Part shown: in pieces, positions 19,367 through 27,869 of the stretch
Position numbering within the stretch: the stretch's first letter is position 1
How the letters are laid out: the number at the start of each line of letters is the position of its first letter
Assembly: GCA_024998645.1 (NCBI GenBank)
Contig: JACOEJ010000009.1
Span: 1 to 60,393, forward strand
Source of the DNA: Nitrospira sp.
GTDB lineage: Bacteria; Nitrospirota; Nitrospiria; Nitrospirales; Nitrospiraceae
Reading direction: 5' to 3'
DNA length: 60,393 nucleotides
Notes under the pieces: model-generated
Databases searched by the model: none
What the model was told of the DNA's origin: nothing
What the model saw: the letters and a program-made list of their open reading frames with translations, nothing else
Program-made: the position numbers and the translations under genes

Positions 19367-19879
19367 ATGCCTATGGATCAGACCGCCTCTAATAATCCGT
19401 TGCCCCAAACTTCAGCGACGATCCTCGTCGTGGACGACGAGCCGTCGATCGTCAAGCTGTGCCGAGCGCTGCTCCAACCGGAAGGATTCACGATCCTTGA
19501 GGCCGACGGTAGTTCGGACGCGCTGAAGATCTGCGCCAAGCACGAGGGGCCGATCGATGTCTTATTGACCGACTTGGTACTGCCTCCCCCCGGATTCCAG
19601 CTCGCGTCCGGTTCGAACGAGTTTCCTCATGTCCATGGGCATGAGCTGGCCATGCGCGCCGCCACGATGCGGCAAGGGCTCAGAATCATCCTGATGTCGG
19701 GGAATCCTGACAAGGAGCTCACCAGCCACGGAATCAAGCGAGGCGCACTGCCATTCCTGCAAAAGCCGTTTGAAAAATCCGCCTTGATTCAGCTGATCCG
19801 CGATGTCCTCCAGAGCCCCCCTCCGACGCTCAATCTGCAGCAGGGGAAAGCGGCGAACGACGTCGACTGGTTCGGGTAA
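19367..19879 (+). CDS. Stand-alone response-regulator receiver protein
   Basis: TILVVDDEPSIVKLCRALL...DVLLTDLVLP...LPFLQKPF. Confidence 0.9.
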   Translation: MPMDQTASNNPLPQTSATILVVDDEPSIVKLCRALLQPEGFTILEADGSSDALKICAKHEGPIDVLLTDLVLPPPGFQLASGSNEFPHVHGHELAMRAATMRQGLRIILMSGNPDKELTSHGIKRGALPFLQKPFEKSALIQLIRDVLQSPPPTLNLQQGKAANDVDWFG

Positions 19880-19944
19880 TCCCTCACTCAGACGTCAGCC
19901 ACATACACGAGAACTGCTGTGCGTCTGCAAACCAGGCGGGATAC

Positions 19945-20619
19945 CTACGCATGCTCCGTCATGAACCAGCCGGCGATAGAGAGTCGTCGGTGTTGACCGG
20001 CCGTTTGATCGACCCGGCACACGCGGTGAAACCGCGGCACGGTGAACATGACCAAAGACCCCGGACGCGGCTCGATGCAGTGCGTGACGGACAACGCCGG
20101 CTTCTCTGCCGTGTGAGTCGAACGGGTCGCATACACGATCAATTCCCCGCCCCAATCCGACTGCCACTCTTCATGAAAATAGGTCACCACTGCAATGCGA
20201 CGAAGCGGCGCCCGGCGTCCTCCGACCGGCTGGCCCTGGTCGGTATCGTCGTGCGTAAGCAGGCAGTCTCCAGCCGAATAAGAATAGTAGCTGAACCCCA
20301 TGTGGCGACCGATAATATTCGGAAACGACTCCATGTATTCCTGGATGCAGGGCAACTGCAGCCTGGATAGGAATCGATTCCCCTGCGCCGGTCCGATCTC
20401 CGCTTTCGCCCAATTGCCTGAATCCGGGAAATCTTCCCGCACCTTGGGAAGGTCCGATAAACTCTTCCACGCCGCCTGATTCATCGCGTCACGAAAATAC
20501 TGCCGCTCATCGGCTGACCAGAAATTTTCCACGACCAGCACCGGGCTCTGGCGGAATGAAAATGACTGCAGATCCGAGAGCGCCACCGGCGACGAACGCA
20601 CCTCTCCCTGACTCTCCAC
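19945..20619 (-). CDS. 2OG-Fe(II) oxygenase (prolyl-4-hydroxylase-like)
   Basis: LLTHDDTDQG ... FHEEWQSDWGGELIVY ... PGSLVMFTVPRFHRVCRV...RLSIAGWF; GTG 20619 with GGAGGAAG upstream preferred over the 20895 extension. Confidence 0.8.
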   Translation of the reverse strand: MESQGEVRSSPVALSDLQSFSFRQSPVLVVENFWSADERQYFRDAMNQAAWKSLSDLPKVREDFPDSGNWAKAEIGPAQGNRFLSRLQLPCIQEYMESFPNIIGRHMGFSYYSYSAGDCLLTHDDTDQGQPVGGRRAPLRRIAVVTYFHEEWQSDWGGELIVYATRSTHTAEKPALSVTHCIEPRPGSLVMFTVPRFHRVCRVDQTAGQHRRLSIAGWFMTEHA

Positions 20620-20715
20620 GGTCTTCCTCCTTGGGACAACGGACCGGCCGTCCAACCAAGCTCTCTTATCACCCTCATCTTTGGAATGACAAGGCCGCCG
20701 GTCACAGAAACGCCG

Positions 20716-20747
20716 AAGGGGCTGCCACCTTGCGGTGGCAGCCCCTT
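20716..20747 (-). terminator. Strong intrinsic-terminator-like hairpin downstream of the RRM gene
   Basis: Perfect 14-bp stem AAGGGGCTGCCACC/GGTGGCAGCCCCTT with 4-nt loop. Confidence 0.7.
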
Positions 20748-20770
20748 CATGACTCATGGCACAGAATGTA

Positions 20771-21124
20771 TTACCAGCGGTCGCGCTTGCCGCCGCCGCC
20801 ACCACCGTTACCACCACGGCCGCCGCCGCCGCCAAATCCACCGCGTCCGCCACCACCGCCGCCGCCCGTGCGAGGCTCCTGTGGGCGCGCTTCATTGACG
20901 GTCAAGGTACGGCCGCCGAAATCGGCACCGTTCAAGGCCGTAATAGCCGCTTGAGCTTCAGAATCAGACGCCATCTCCACGAAGCCGAAGCCCCGGGACT
21001 GGCCGGTGAACTTGTCCGTGATCACGCGCGCAGACTCCACGGCCCCATGCGCGGCAAACAGTTCACTGAGTTGCTGTTCGGTCGCCGCATACGGCAACCC
21101 ACCGACGTAGATCTTCGAACCCAT
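20771..21124 (-). CDS. Glycine-rich RRM RNA-binding protein
   Basis: MGSKIYVGGLPYAATEQQLSELF...GQSRGFGFVEM (RNP2/RNP1) + GGGGGGGRGGFGGGGGRGGNGGGGGG tail. Confidence 0.95.
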   Translation of the reverse strand: MGSKIYVGGLPYAATEQQLSELFAAHGAVESARVITDKFTGQSRGFGFVEMASDSEAQAAITALNGADFGGRTLTVNEARPQEPRTGGGGGGGRGGFGGGGGRGGNGGGGGGKRDRW

Positions 21125-21344
21125 GTGGGTTCCTCCTTTGAAAATGATGATATTGTCTTGGACTCGAGTGACGGAGGAAGGAGCGGGCCGAAGACGCGAT
21201 CAGTGCGGCGACTCAGGTCTGACTTCCGACGAAATTCCCGGGCAAGGCAACATCGTTGCGGGCCTGCTTTATTTTGACGATTCATCGCGAGGCCCTGGCG
21301 ATGAGGTGATCGTAGCCTACCACAGGGGTATGTTGAATTCAACG

Positions 21345-22136
21345 TCACTCCCCGACCCGAACCAGCAGGCCCTGGTTCCGACAATAGGCAAATGTCCGGT
21401 GAAACCAGGCAATCATCGCGGCCAGAAACAGGAGGTTCAGCCCAACGGCCCAACCGAGATGCTCAAGCGGCTGGCCGGACTGACTGAGTACGCCCCGCAT
21501 GCCTTCAAATACATGCGCAGCCGGATTGGCCCAGGCCACCGGCTTCAGCCAGACCGGCAAAACATCCATCGGGTAGAACACGCAGGAGATCGGTTGAAAG
21601 AGGAACACCATGCTCCAGGCCAACACTTCAGCCTCCTGCCCGAACCGCATGATCAGCGAGGTGGTAAACACACCGATGACCCACCCGGTCACCACCAAAT
21701 TCAGGACGAAGGGGAGCAGCCAGAGTCCGATAATCAGAATACTGTAATCGTAAAACAGCCAGGCACAGAGCCCCATCACCAGCGACACGCAGACGACCTT
21801 GAAGATGCTCATGATCATCGTCGCAGCAAGAAACTCGCTCGGCTTCAGCGGGCTCGCAAACAGATTCATCAGGTTGCGGGACCAGAGCTCTTCGAGGAAC
21901 GAAATGGTGATCCCCTGCTGCGACCGAAACAGGACGTCCCAGAGAATCAGCGCCCCGAGAAAAAACGTCACGAAACCGGGAACCTGCGTCTGATACCGCG
22001 CCAGATAGAGAGTGATGAAACCCCAGATGACCAGATCAAGAAATGGCCAGTAGAAGATCTCCATAATCCGGGGCAGGCTCCGGCGATAGAGATAGAGGTG
22101 ACGGAACACGATGGCAGTAATCCGGTGGAGTTTCAT
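21345..22136 (-). CDS. ABC-2 type transporter permease
   Basis: Six hydrophobic segments; ITISFLEELWSRNLMNLFASPLKPSEFL... Confidence 0.88.
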   Translation of the reverse strand: MKLHRITAIVFRHLYLYRRSLPRIMEIFYWPFLDLVIWGFITLYLARYQTQVPGFVTFFLGALILWDVLFRSQQGITISFLEELWSRNLMNLFASPLKPSEFLAATMIMSIFKVVCVSLVMGLCAWLFYDYSILIIGLWLLPFVLNLVVTGWVIGVFTTSLIMRFGQEAEVLAWSMVFLFQPISCVFYPMDVLPVWLKPVAWANPAAHVFEGMRGVLSQSGQPLEHLGWAVGLNLLFLAAMIAWFHRTFAYCRNQGLLVRVGE

Positions 22137-22142
22137 TGGGCC

Positions 22143-22541
22143 TTAGTGGTGATGTTCCTCACCGCACCCCCCACACTCATGGTGCCGCCCCAACATGGTA
22201 TCCATCATCGTCTGGGCTCCACCCACGAGCCGCTCGCCGACACGCGTGCCGTCCGGCAATTTTCTCAGGCCCAATCCGAGCAGGGTCACCGGAACTCCCA
22301 CCACGCCCAACAGAAATGGCCAGGTGCCTACGCGCGCGCTATCCATCATCCACACCACCGCCACCACCATCAGAAGAGGGACCAACCCCGCGGTGAGGCT
22401 GGCCCGCACCACTTGCCACTTACTGGTGCCGCGAAGCACGCCCACGAGAGCAAATACCGACCAGAAGAGCCCCCAACAGGCACTCACTCCAAATCCTCCC
22501 AGCACCAGCCCCAGTACAAACGAGATGGCTATCTCTACCAT
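22143..22541 (-). CDS. Small membrane protein with His/Cys-rich C-terminal tail
   Basis: Four hydrophobic segments; tail GRHHECGGCGEEHHH; lies between ABC permease and ATPase genes. Confidence 0.65.
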   Translation of the reverse strand: MVEIAISFVLGLVLGGFGVSACWGLFWSVFALVGVLRGTSKWQVVRASLTAGLVPLLMVVAVVWMMDSARVGTWPFLLGVVGVPVTLLGLGLRKLPDGTRVGERLVGGAQTMMDTMLGRHHECGGCGEEHHH

Positions 22542-22580
22542 GATATGAGCGCTCCATTCCTTCCCCGATTTGCGAGGCCG

Positions 22581-23309
22581 CTATGATTCTCTAGCCAACT
22601 TTAAAAACACATCTTCGAGATCCGTCTGCCCAAAGCGGGAGACAATTTGAGCAGCCGTACCCTCTGCCACAAGATTTCCCTTTTGGAGGAAGATAATGCG
22701 GTCGGACATTTCTTCCATCTCTCGCATATTATGGGAGGTATAGAGGACACTCAGCCCGGAGGCCCGCTGCTCATCCTTCAGCAAGGCCCGGATCTTGTGC
22801 GCGATATCAGGATCCAGGCTGGCCGTCGGTTCGTCCAGGAACAGAATCTTCGGTTCAGTCAAAAAGGCCTTTGCCAGCGTCAGCCTGGTCATCTGTCCCG
22901 ACGAAAGCTTGCGCGTAACCTTATGCCGAAACTCCCCCATCTCTAATTTCTTTACGATGTCATCGATCTTTCGCTGCACATCAGGCAGGCCATAGAGCCG
23001 GGCCACAACCCACAGATTTTCTTCGACCGTCAGCGATTGCGGCATCGACATATAGGTGGATGAAAAGTTGACCTGCTGCAGAATGGCTTCCCGATGGGTC
23101 TCCAGATCCATTCCGAACATCGAGATCGTCCCTGAAGTGGGTGTAATGAGGCCCAGCAACATGTGCATGGTCGTCGTCTTGCCCGCGCCGTTCGGCCCCA
23201 AGACACCGAGAATCTCTCCGGGCTGCAGGACAAACGAAATGCCGTTGACGGCCGTAAAATCGCCGAACGTTTTGGTCAGATTACGGACTTCAAGAACGGG
23301 TGACGCCAT
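22581..23309 (-). CDS. ABC transporter ATP-binding protein
   Basis: Walker A GPNGAGKTTT, LSSGQMTRLTLAKAF, Walker B ILFLDEPTASLDPD. Confidence 0.95.
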   Translation of the reverse strand: MASPVLEVRNLTKTFGDFTAVNGISFVLQPGEILGVLGPNGAGKTTTMHMLLGLITPTSGTISMFGMDLETHREAILQQVNFSSTYMSMPQSLTVEENLWVVARLYGLPDVQRKIDDIVKKLEMGEFRHKVTRKLSSGQMTRLTLAKAFLTEPKILFLDEPTASLDPDIAHKIRALLKDEQRASGLSVLYTSHNMREMEEMSDRIIFLQKGNLVAEGTAAQIVSRFGQTDLEDVFLKLARES

Positions 23310-23327
23310 CGCAAGAACCCCGGGGTA

Positions 23328-24038
23328 TCAATTGAACAGTAAGGCCGCACCGATTTTGTCAGGGAGATGACAGGTCTCGCACTTCCGGCTGATCGGCTTT
23401 CCCTTGTACTCCTGTTTGCCGTCATGGCAACGGAAACAGTCGGACAACGCCCGGGTGCGGAGAACTGAGCCCTCGGGATGATCGGGATACCAGGGCTGGC
23501 TATCAGCCGACACATGGCCACGAGGAATCACGATCGGATAGCCCTTGATCGGTTTTTCGTGGACCACAGCTGAATGGCATGTGGTGCATCCCTCGCCCTG
23601 CCCCCTCACACCAAAGGCCTCCATATGCGCCCGGTGACTCATCACCAGCCCTACGTCCTTCACAGGCGGAGGCAGATCCCGCGTGGCGATTTCAGAAACC
23701 CGCAGAATGTTCCGGTGACAGCCCAAACAGACATCCGACTCCACCTTCGCCTGGAGGTTATGGGAATCGGTCGGCGTGCCGAACAGATGAATCATCGAGT
23801 CCTTCGTCCCGTTCCACGCCTTGTCATGGATCCATCCTTCAAGGCCGGGACGGACATGGCAGGCCACACAGGTTACTTCTTTGTGCGACGACGTCACCCA
23901 GCTGTCATATGAGGGCGCAATCGTATGGCAACTGGCACAGAACTTCGGGTGATTGGTCAGGGGAATTGCGATCCCGCCGAAGGCGAATGCTCCGGCGATC
24001 AGGGCCAGAACCAGTGTCGCTTTACGGTTCCAATTCAT
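23328..24038 (-). CDS. NapC/NirT-like membrane-anchored multihaem cytochrome c with six CxxCH motifs
   Basis: MNWNRKATLVLALIAGAFAFGGIA TM anchor; CASCH, CVACH, CLGCH, CTTCH, CFRCH, CETCH. Confidence 0.88.
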   Translation of the reverse strand: MNWNRKATLVLALIAGAFAFGGIAIPLTNHPKFCASCHTIAPSYDSWVTSSHKEVTCVACHVRPGLEGWIHDKAWNGTKDSMIHLFGTPTDSHNLQAKVESDVCLGCHRNILRVSEIATRDLPPPVKDVGLVMSHRAHMEAFGVRGQGEGCTTCHSAVVHEKPIKGYPIVIPRGHVSADSQPWYPDHPEGSVLRTRALSDCFRCHDGKQEYKGKPISRKCETCHLPDKIGAALLFN

Positions 24039-24534
24039 GCGTGACGCGCGGGAAGTGCTTGATGATGAGGGCCGCGACACCCGTGACATCGTTCAAATCG
24101 AGCACCGGCACCGGAAGATCGACCGGCTTATCGGAGACAACCGCCAGCAGCCCATCGGGAGAGACCGGCACTTCGCCGACCTGCTCGCGAATCACGACAA
24201 TCTTGAGATAGCCTTCGCTTTTCCAGCCCTCCGCGATAATGAGATCGTAGGAGGCATCGAGAAACCGGTCCCGAATTTCCTCAACCTTCATTTCCTCCGG
24301 CACATCGGCAAACATCGCCAGACTGCCACGAGACATCACGATGACGCTGCTGGCTCCCGCACGCTTGTGGCGCCAGCTGTCTTTCCCCTCGGTATCGAGA
24401 TCGAATCCGTGGCCGGCGTGCTTTACCGTCGCCACACGATAGCCCGCCCGCACCAGCTCGGGAATCACGCGCTCGATCAACGTGGTCTTGCCGCTGTTCG
24501 ACCTGCCAACAAATGATACGATGGGCACGGCCAT
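24022..24534 (-). CDS. mobB: Molybdopterin-guanine dinucleotide biosynthesis protein MobB
   Basis: MAVPIVSFVGRSNSGKTTLIERVIPELVRAGYRVATVKHAGHGFDLDTEGKDSWRHKRAGA. Confidence 0.93.
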   Translation of the reverse strand: MAVPIVSFVGRSNSGKTTLIERVIPELVRAGYRVATVKHAGHGFDLDTEGKDSWRHKRAGASSVIVMSRGSLAMFADVPEEMKVEEIRDRFLDASYDLIIAEGWKSEGYLKIVVIREQVGEVPVSPDGLLAVVSDKPVDLPVPVLDLNDVTGVAALIIKHFPRVTHELEP

Positions 24535-24555
24535 GGGCTCAGTCCCTTTCCACGA

Positions 24556-25881
24556 TCAACAACAGGACGTCTTATGCCCGGTGCTGTAGGTATGCTCCGC
24601 CTGCGTTTTCCAGGCTTCTCCGCTCAACAATTGCACGGTCACCAGATCGCCGGGATTCACCCGTTCCACTTCGACCGGAATGTCGATCAGGCAATTCGCC
24701 TTCACCATCGAGGTGAGAATCCCGGACCCCTGTGCGCCGGTCGTCCGGACCTTGAAGACACCGTCTTCCCGCGTCAGCACGCCGCGGAGAAAATGCCGGC
24801 GGTCCGTCCGCTTCGAAAACTTCTCCTGGATAACCGCCTGCACGAGCGGTCGGCCATAGGTCCGATGTCCGTTCATCTTTAAGATAGCCGGCCTCACCAA
24901 TTGTTCGAACGTCACCATCGATGAGACCGGATTTCCCGGGAGGCCGAAGGCCAACTTGCCCTGAATCTTGCCGAAAGCCAGCGGCTGCCCCGGCCGGATC
25001 GCAAGCTTCCAGAAATTCATCTCGGCGCCCAATTCGCGGAACACGGCTTTTGTGAAATCGTAATCTCCCATCGAGACACCGCCGGACAACACCAGGACAT
25101 CGGCCGTCAGCCCATGGGATATCTTTTCCTTCAACGCCTCCGGAGTGTCGCGCGCAATCCCGAGCAGAAAAGGAATGCCGCCGGCTTCTTGCACCGCCGC
25201 CGCAATCCCGTAGCTGTTCGAATTGATGATCTTTTCTTCACTGAATCGTTCATCCAGATCGGCCAATTCATCGCCCGTCGAAAGAATGGCTACGCGCGGA
25301 CGCTGATACACAAAGACAAAGGACTTCGCGAGGATCGCCAGCATGCCCGCATCACCCGGACGAATCTGCGTCCCCTTGGCGATGATGCATTCACCCTTTT
25401 TCACATCTTCGCCTTGCGGCCGGATGTTGGAGCCGCGCGATTCAGGTTTGAAGACGCGAACGGAATCAGGAGTGTGTTCCGTATCTTCTACCTTCAGCAC
25501 CGTATCCGCTCCTTGCGGGATCGGCGCGCCGGTCATGATACGAATTGCCTGCCCGGGACCGACGGACTTCGTCGGCATTTTTCCGGCCGGCACATCTTCG
25601 ATCACCTTGAGAGTGACCGGCTTTTCGATCGCATGCTCCTGCTTGATGTCATCCCAGCGAACGGCGAACCCGTCCATGGCGCTGTTATTCCACGGCGGAT
25701 TATCCCGCTCCGCCACGATATCCTCGCCCAGCACACGACCAAGGGCGTCGAGGATCGATACTTTCTCCAGGCCCAGTGTCGGAGTGGCTTCCAACACAAT
25801 CCGCTGCGCCTCTTCAAGCCGCGTGAGTCCTTCTGTCGCGTCGTTCGCCTTCACAATCGCTCCCATCTCAATGTGGTGCAT
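24556..25881 (-). CDS. moeA: Molybdopterin molybdotransferase MoeA
   Basis: DNPPWNNSAMDGFAV, GAPIPQGADTVLKVEDT, LSGGVSMGDYDF, GLPGNPVSSMVTFE. Confidence 0.95.
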   Translation of the reverse strand: MHHIEMGAIVKANDATEGLTRLEEAQRIVLEATPTLGLEKVSILDALGRVLGEDIVAERDNPPWNNSAMDGFAVRWDDIKQEHAIEKPVTLKVIEDVPAGKMPTKSVGPGQAIRIMTGAPIPQGADTVLKVEDTEHTPDSVRVFKPESRGSNIRPQGEDVKKGECIIAKGTQIRPGDAGMLAILAKSFVFVYQRPRVAILSTGDELADLDERFSEEKIINSNSYGIAAAVQEAGGIPFLLGIARDTPEALKEKISHGLTADVLVLSGGVSMGDYDFTKAVFRELGAEMNFWKLAIRPGQPLAFGKIQGKLAFGLPGNPVSSMVTFEQLVRPAILKMNGHRTYGRPLVQAVIQEKFSKRTDRRHFLRGVLTREDGVFKVRTTGAQGSGILTSMVKANCLIDIPVEVERVNPGDLVTVQLLSGEAWKTQAEHTYSTGHKTSCC

Positions 25882-26824
25882 GCCGCGGCGCCACTTTCAC
25901 GAGCGACCCGCTCTTCTTACAAAAGGCTTCGATCTGATTGGCAATGTTGTGATAGCACTCAGCCGTCGCCGTATCGGAATTGAACATGGCGAAGGGTTCT
26001 CCCGCATCCGACTGCATCACCACATCGGGATCGAGCGGAATCCGTCCCAGGAAGGGCACGCCCATGTCGTTGGCGGAGGCTTCCCCCCCGCCCTTGCGGA
26101 ATACTTCGATGTTCTGATGGCAATGCGGGCACTCCAGGCCGCTCATGTTCTCGACAATGCCGATGATCGGCACTTCGCTATCCTTGCAGAATGTCACCGA
26201 CTTGCGTGAATCCAGCAATGCGACTTCCTGCGGCGTCGTGATAATCACCGCGCCGCTGACATTGCCGAGCAGATCGATCGTCGTCACCGACTCATTGCCG
26301 GTTCCCGGCGGCAAATCGATAAACAGGAAGTTCAGATCCTGCCATTCCACACCACCCAGCAACTGATTGATGAATTCATACTTGTACGCGTCGCGCCAGA
26401 TAATGGGGTCATCGGGATTCTGGAGCAGGAACGACATGGAAGCGATTTTCAGATTGTAGGCCTGGAAGGGAATGATGCCGCCCGAGGTACTGATCTTGAG
26501 CTTCTGCCCTTCCGCCCCGACCATCTTCGGAATGTTCGGCCCGTGAATGTCCATGTCGCAGATGCCTACGTGCCAGCCCTTGAGCGCCAGGCTGACCGCC
26601 AGGTTTGTCGTGCAGGTACTCTTCCCGACGCCGCCCTTGTTGCTCATGATCAGCACTTTGTATTCAATGCGCTCCATCCGCTTGGCGACGAGCCATCGGC
26701 TGTGTCCTTCTTTATCTTTCTGGCAGGATTCATTCTCGTCACAGATGGCGCAGGCCCACATGTAGGTGCAGGCGTCGCTTCCACCGGACGAGGACGGTTG
26801 AATGACATTCAGTTCGCGGGCCAT
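25868..26824 (-). CDS. Mrp/Nbp35-family iron-sulfur carrier P-loop ATPase
   Basis: SNKGGVGKSTCTTNLA; N-terminal CTYMWACAICDENESC cluster; ECPHCHQN. Confidence 0.92.
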   Translation of the reverse strand: MARELNVIQPSSSGGSDACTYMWACAICDENESCQKDKEGHSRWLVAKRMERIEYKVLIMSNKGGVGKSTCTTNLAVSLALKGWHVGICDMDIHGPNIPKMVGAEGQKLKISTSGGIIPFQAYNLKIASMSFLLQNPDDPIIWRDAYKYEFINQLLGGVEWQDLNFLFIDLPPGTGNESVTTIDLLGNVSGAVIITTPQEVALLDSRKSVTFCKDSEVPIIGIVENMSGLECPHCHQNIEVFRKGGGEASANDMGVPFLGRIPLDPDVVMQSDAGEPFAMFNSDTATAECYHNIANQIEAFCKKSGSLVKVAPRHAPH

Positions 26825-26863
26825 AGTGTGTCCTTTTATATCGTGTGAAGCCTGAGGCTTCGG

Positions 26864-27841
26864 TTATCGACGAGGGTTTCCGGTCGGCACCCCAACATAC
26901 TCGCTATCGCCGGACTTCGACATGCGCGCAGCACCGGCCGGCACAGTCGCCGGCGTCAGCGGCGGCACATCCGCAGCGTCGGCTTCTTCCGGCGCCGGCT
27001 TCTTCTTATTGAAGAACCCGGCGCTGATGATGCCGACTTCATAAAACACATACATGGGCAAGGCCATGAGGCACTGGTTGAACGGATCGGGCGTCGGCGT
27101 GAGAATGGCGGCAATGATGAAGGCCCCCAGCAACGCCCATTTCCGATAGCGCCGCAGAAACGGCGCATCGACCCAGCCCAGCTTGGCCATCAGCGTGATC
27201 GCCAGCGGCACTTCGAAAATCAGCCCGAAGACGAGCAAAAACCACAAGGCAAAGCCGACGTATTGCGCAATCGAGAGTTGAGGAATAAAGCCGGCATTCA
27301 CGCCGTATGAAATGAGAAAATTTAAAGCAAAGGGCAGCACAAAGAAAAATGAAAAGGTCACCCCGGCCAGAAATGCCAGCGTGCTCAACATGACAAAGGG
27401 GCCGACAAAGCGACGCTCCTGCACGTGCAGCCCCGGCACGACAAACTGCCAGAACTCCAACAGAATATAGGGCGTCGCCAGCACCACGGCGAACAAACCG
27501 GCCACTTTGACGTTCTGCCACAGAGCTTCGCCCGGGGCCAGAAAAACAAACGGCACCGTCGGGAGATCCGTCGGCTCCCAAGACAGCGTGCTCGGCACAA
27601 ACATATTTTGGAGGGGAATGCGAAGCCACTTCACGAGGGCGTCGGCATAGAAAAACGTGACGACAAAGACGATCGCCGTCACGATGACGGCGCGTGTGAG
27701 CCGGACCTGGAGCTCCACCAGGTGCTCCATGACCGGCATTTTTTTGTCTTCCAGTGGCTTGAAGACCGAGTCCTGCAACCACCGGTTGAAATCGTTCAGC
27801 ACCGCGCCCTCATCGTACAGAACGATGCGGCGCCGGATCAC
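26864..27841 (-). CDS. tatC: Twin-arginine translocase subunit TatC
   Basis: MPVMEHLVELQVRLTRAVIV and six TM segments with FEVPLAITLMAKLGWV; exact start uncertain. Confidence 0.9.
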   Translation of the reverse strand: MIRRRIVLYDEGAVLNDFNRWLQDSVFKPLEDKKMPVMEHLVELQVRLTRAVIVTAIVFVVTFFYADALVKWLRIPLQNMFVPSTLSWEPTDLPTVPFVFLAPGEALWQNVKVAGLFAVVLATPYILLEFWQFVVPGLHVQERRFVGPFVMLSTLAFLAGVTFSFFFVLPFALNFLISYGVNAGFIPQLSIAQYVGFALWFLLVFGLIFEVPLAITLMAKLGWVDAPFLRRYRKWALLGAFIIAAILTPTPDPFNQCLMALPMYVFYEVGIISAGFFNKKKPAPEEADAADVPPLTPATVPAGAARMSKSGDSEYVGVPTGNPRR

Positions 27842-27869
27842 ACCTGATCACCGGCGCCGCACACTCGAT

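Noticed and set aside
20785-20880. GGT/GCC-type triplet-rich stretch resembling a repeat array
   Set aside because: It is the Gly-rich tail of the RRM protein read on the minus strand.
21123-22586. 487-aa plus-strand ORF antisense to the ABC permease and small membrane protein
   Set aside because: His/Gln/Pro-rich low-information translation opposite clear membrane-protein genes; treated as a shadow ORF.
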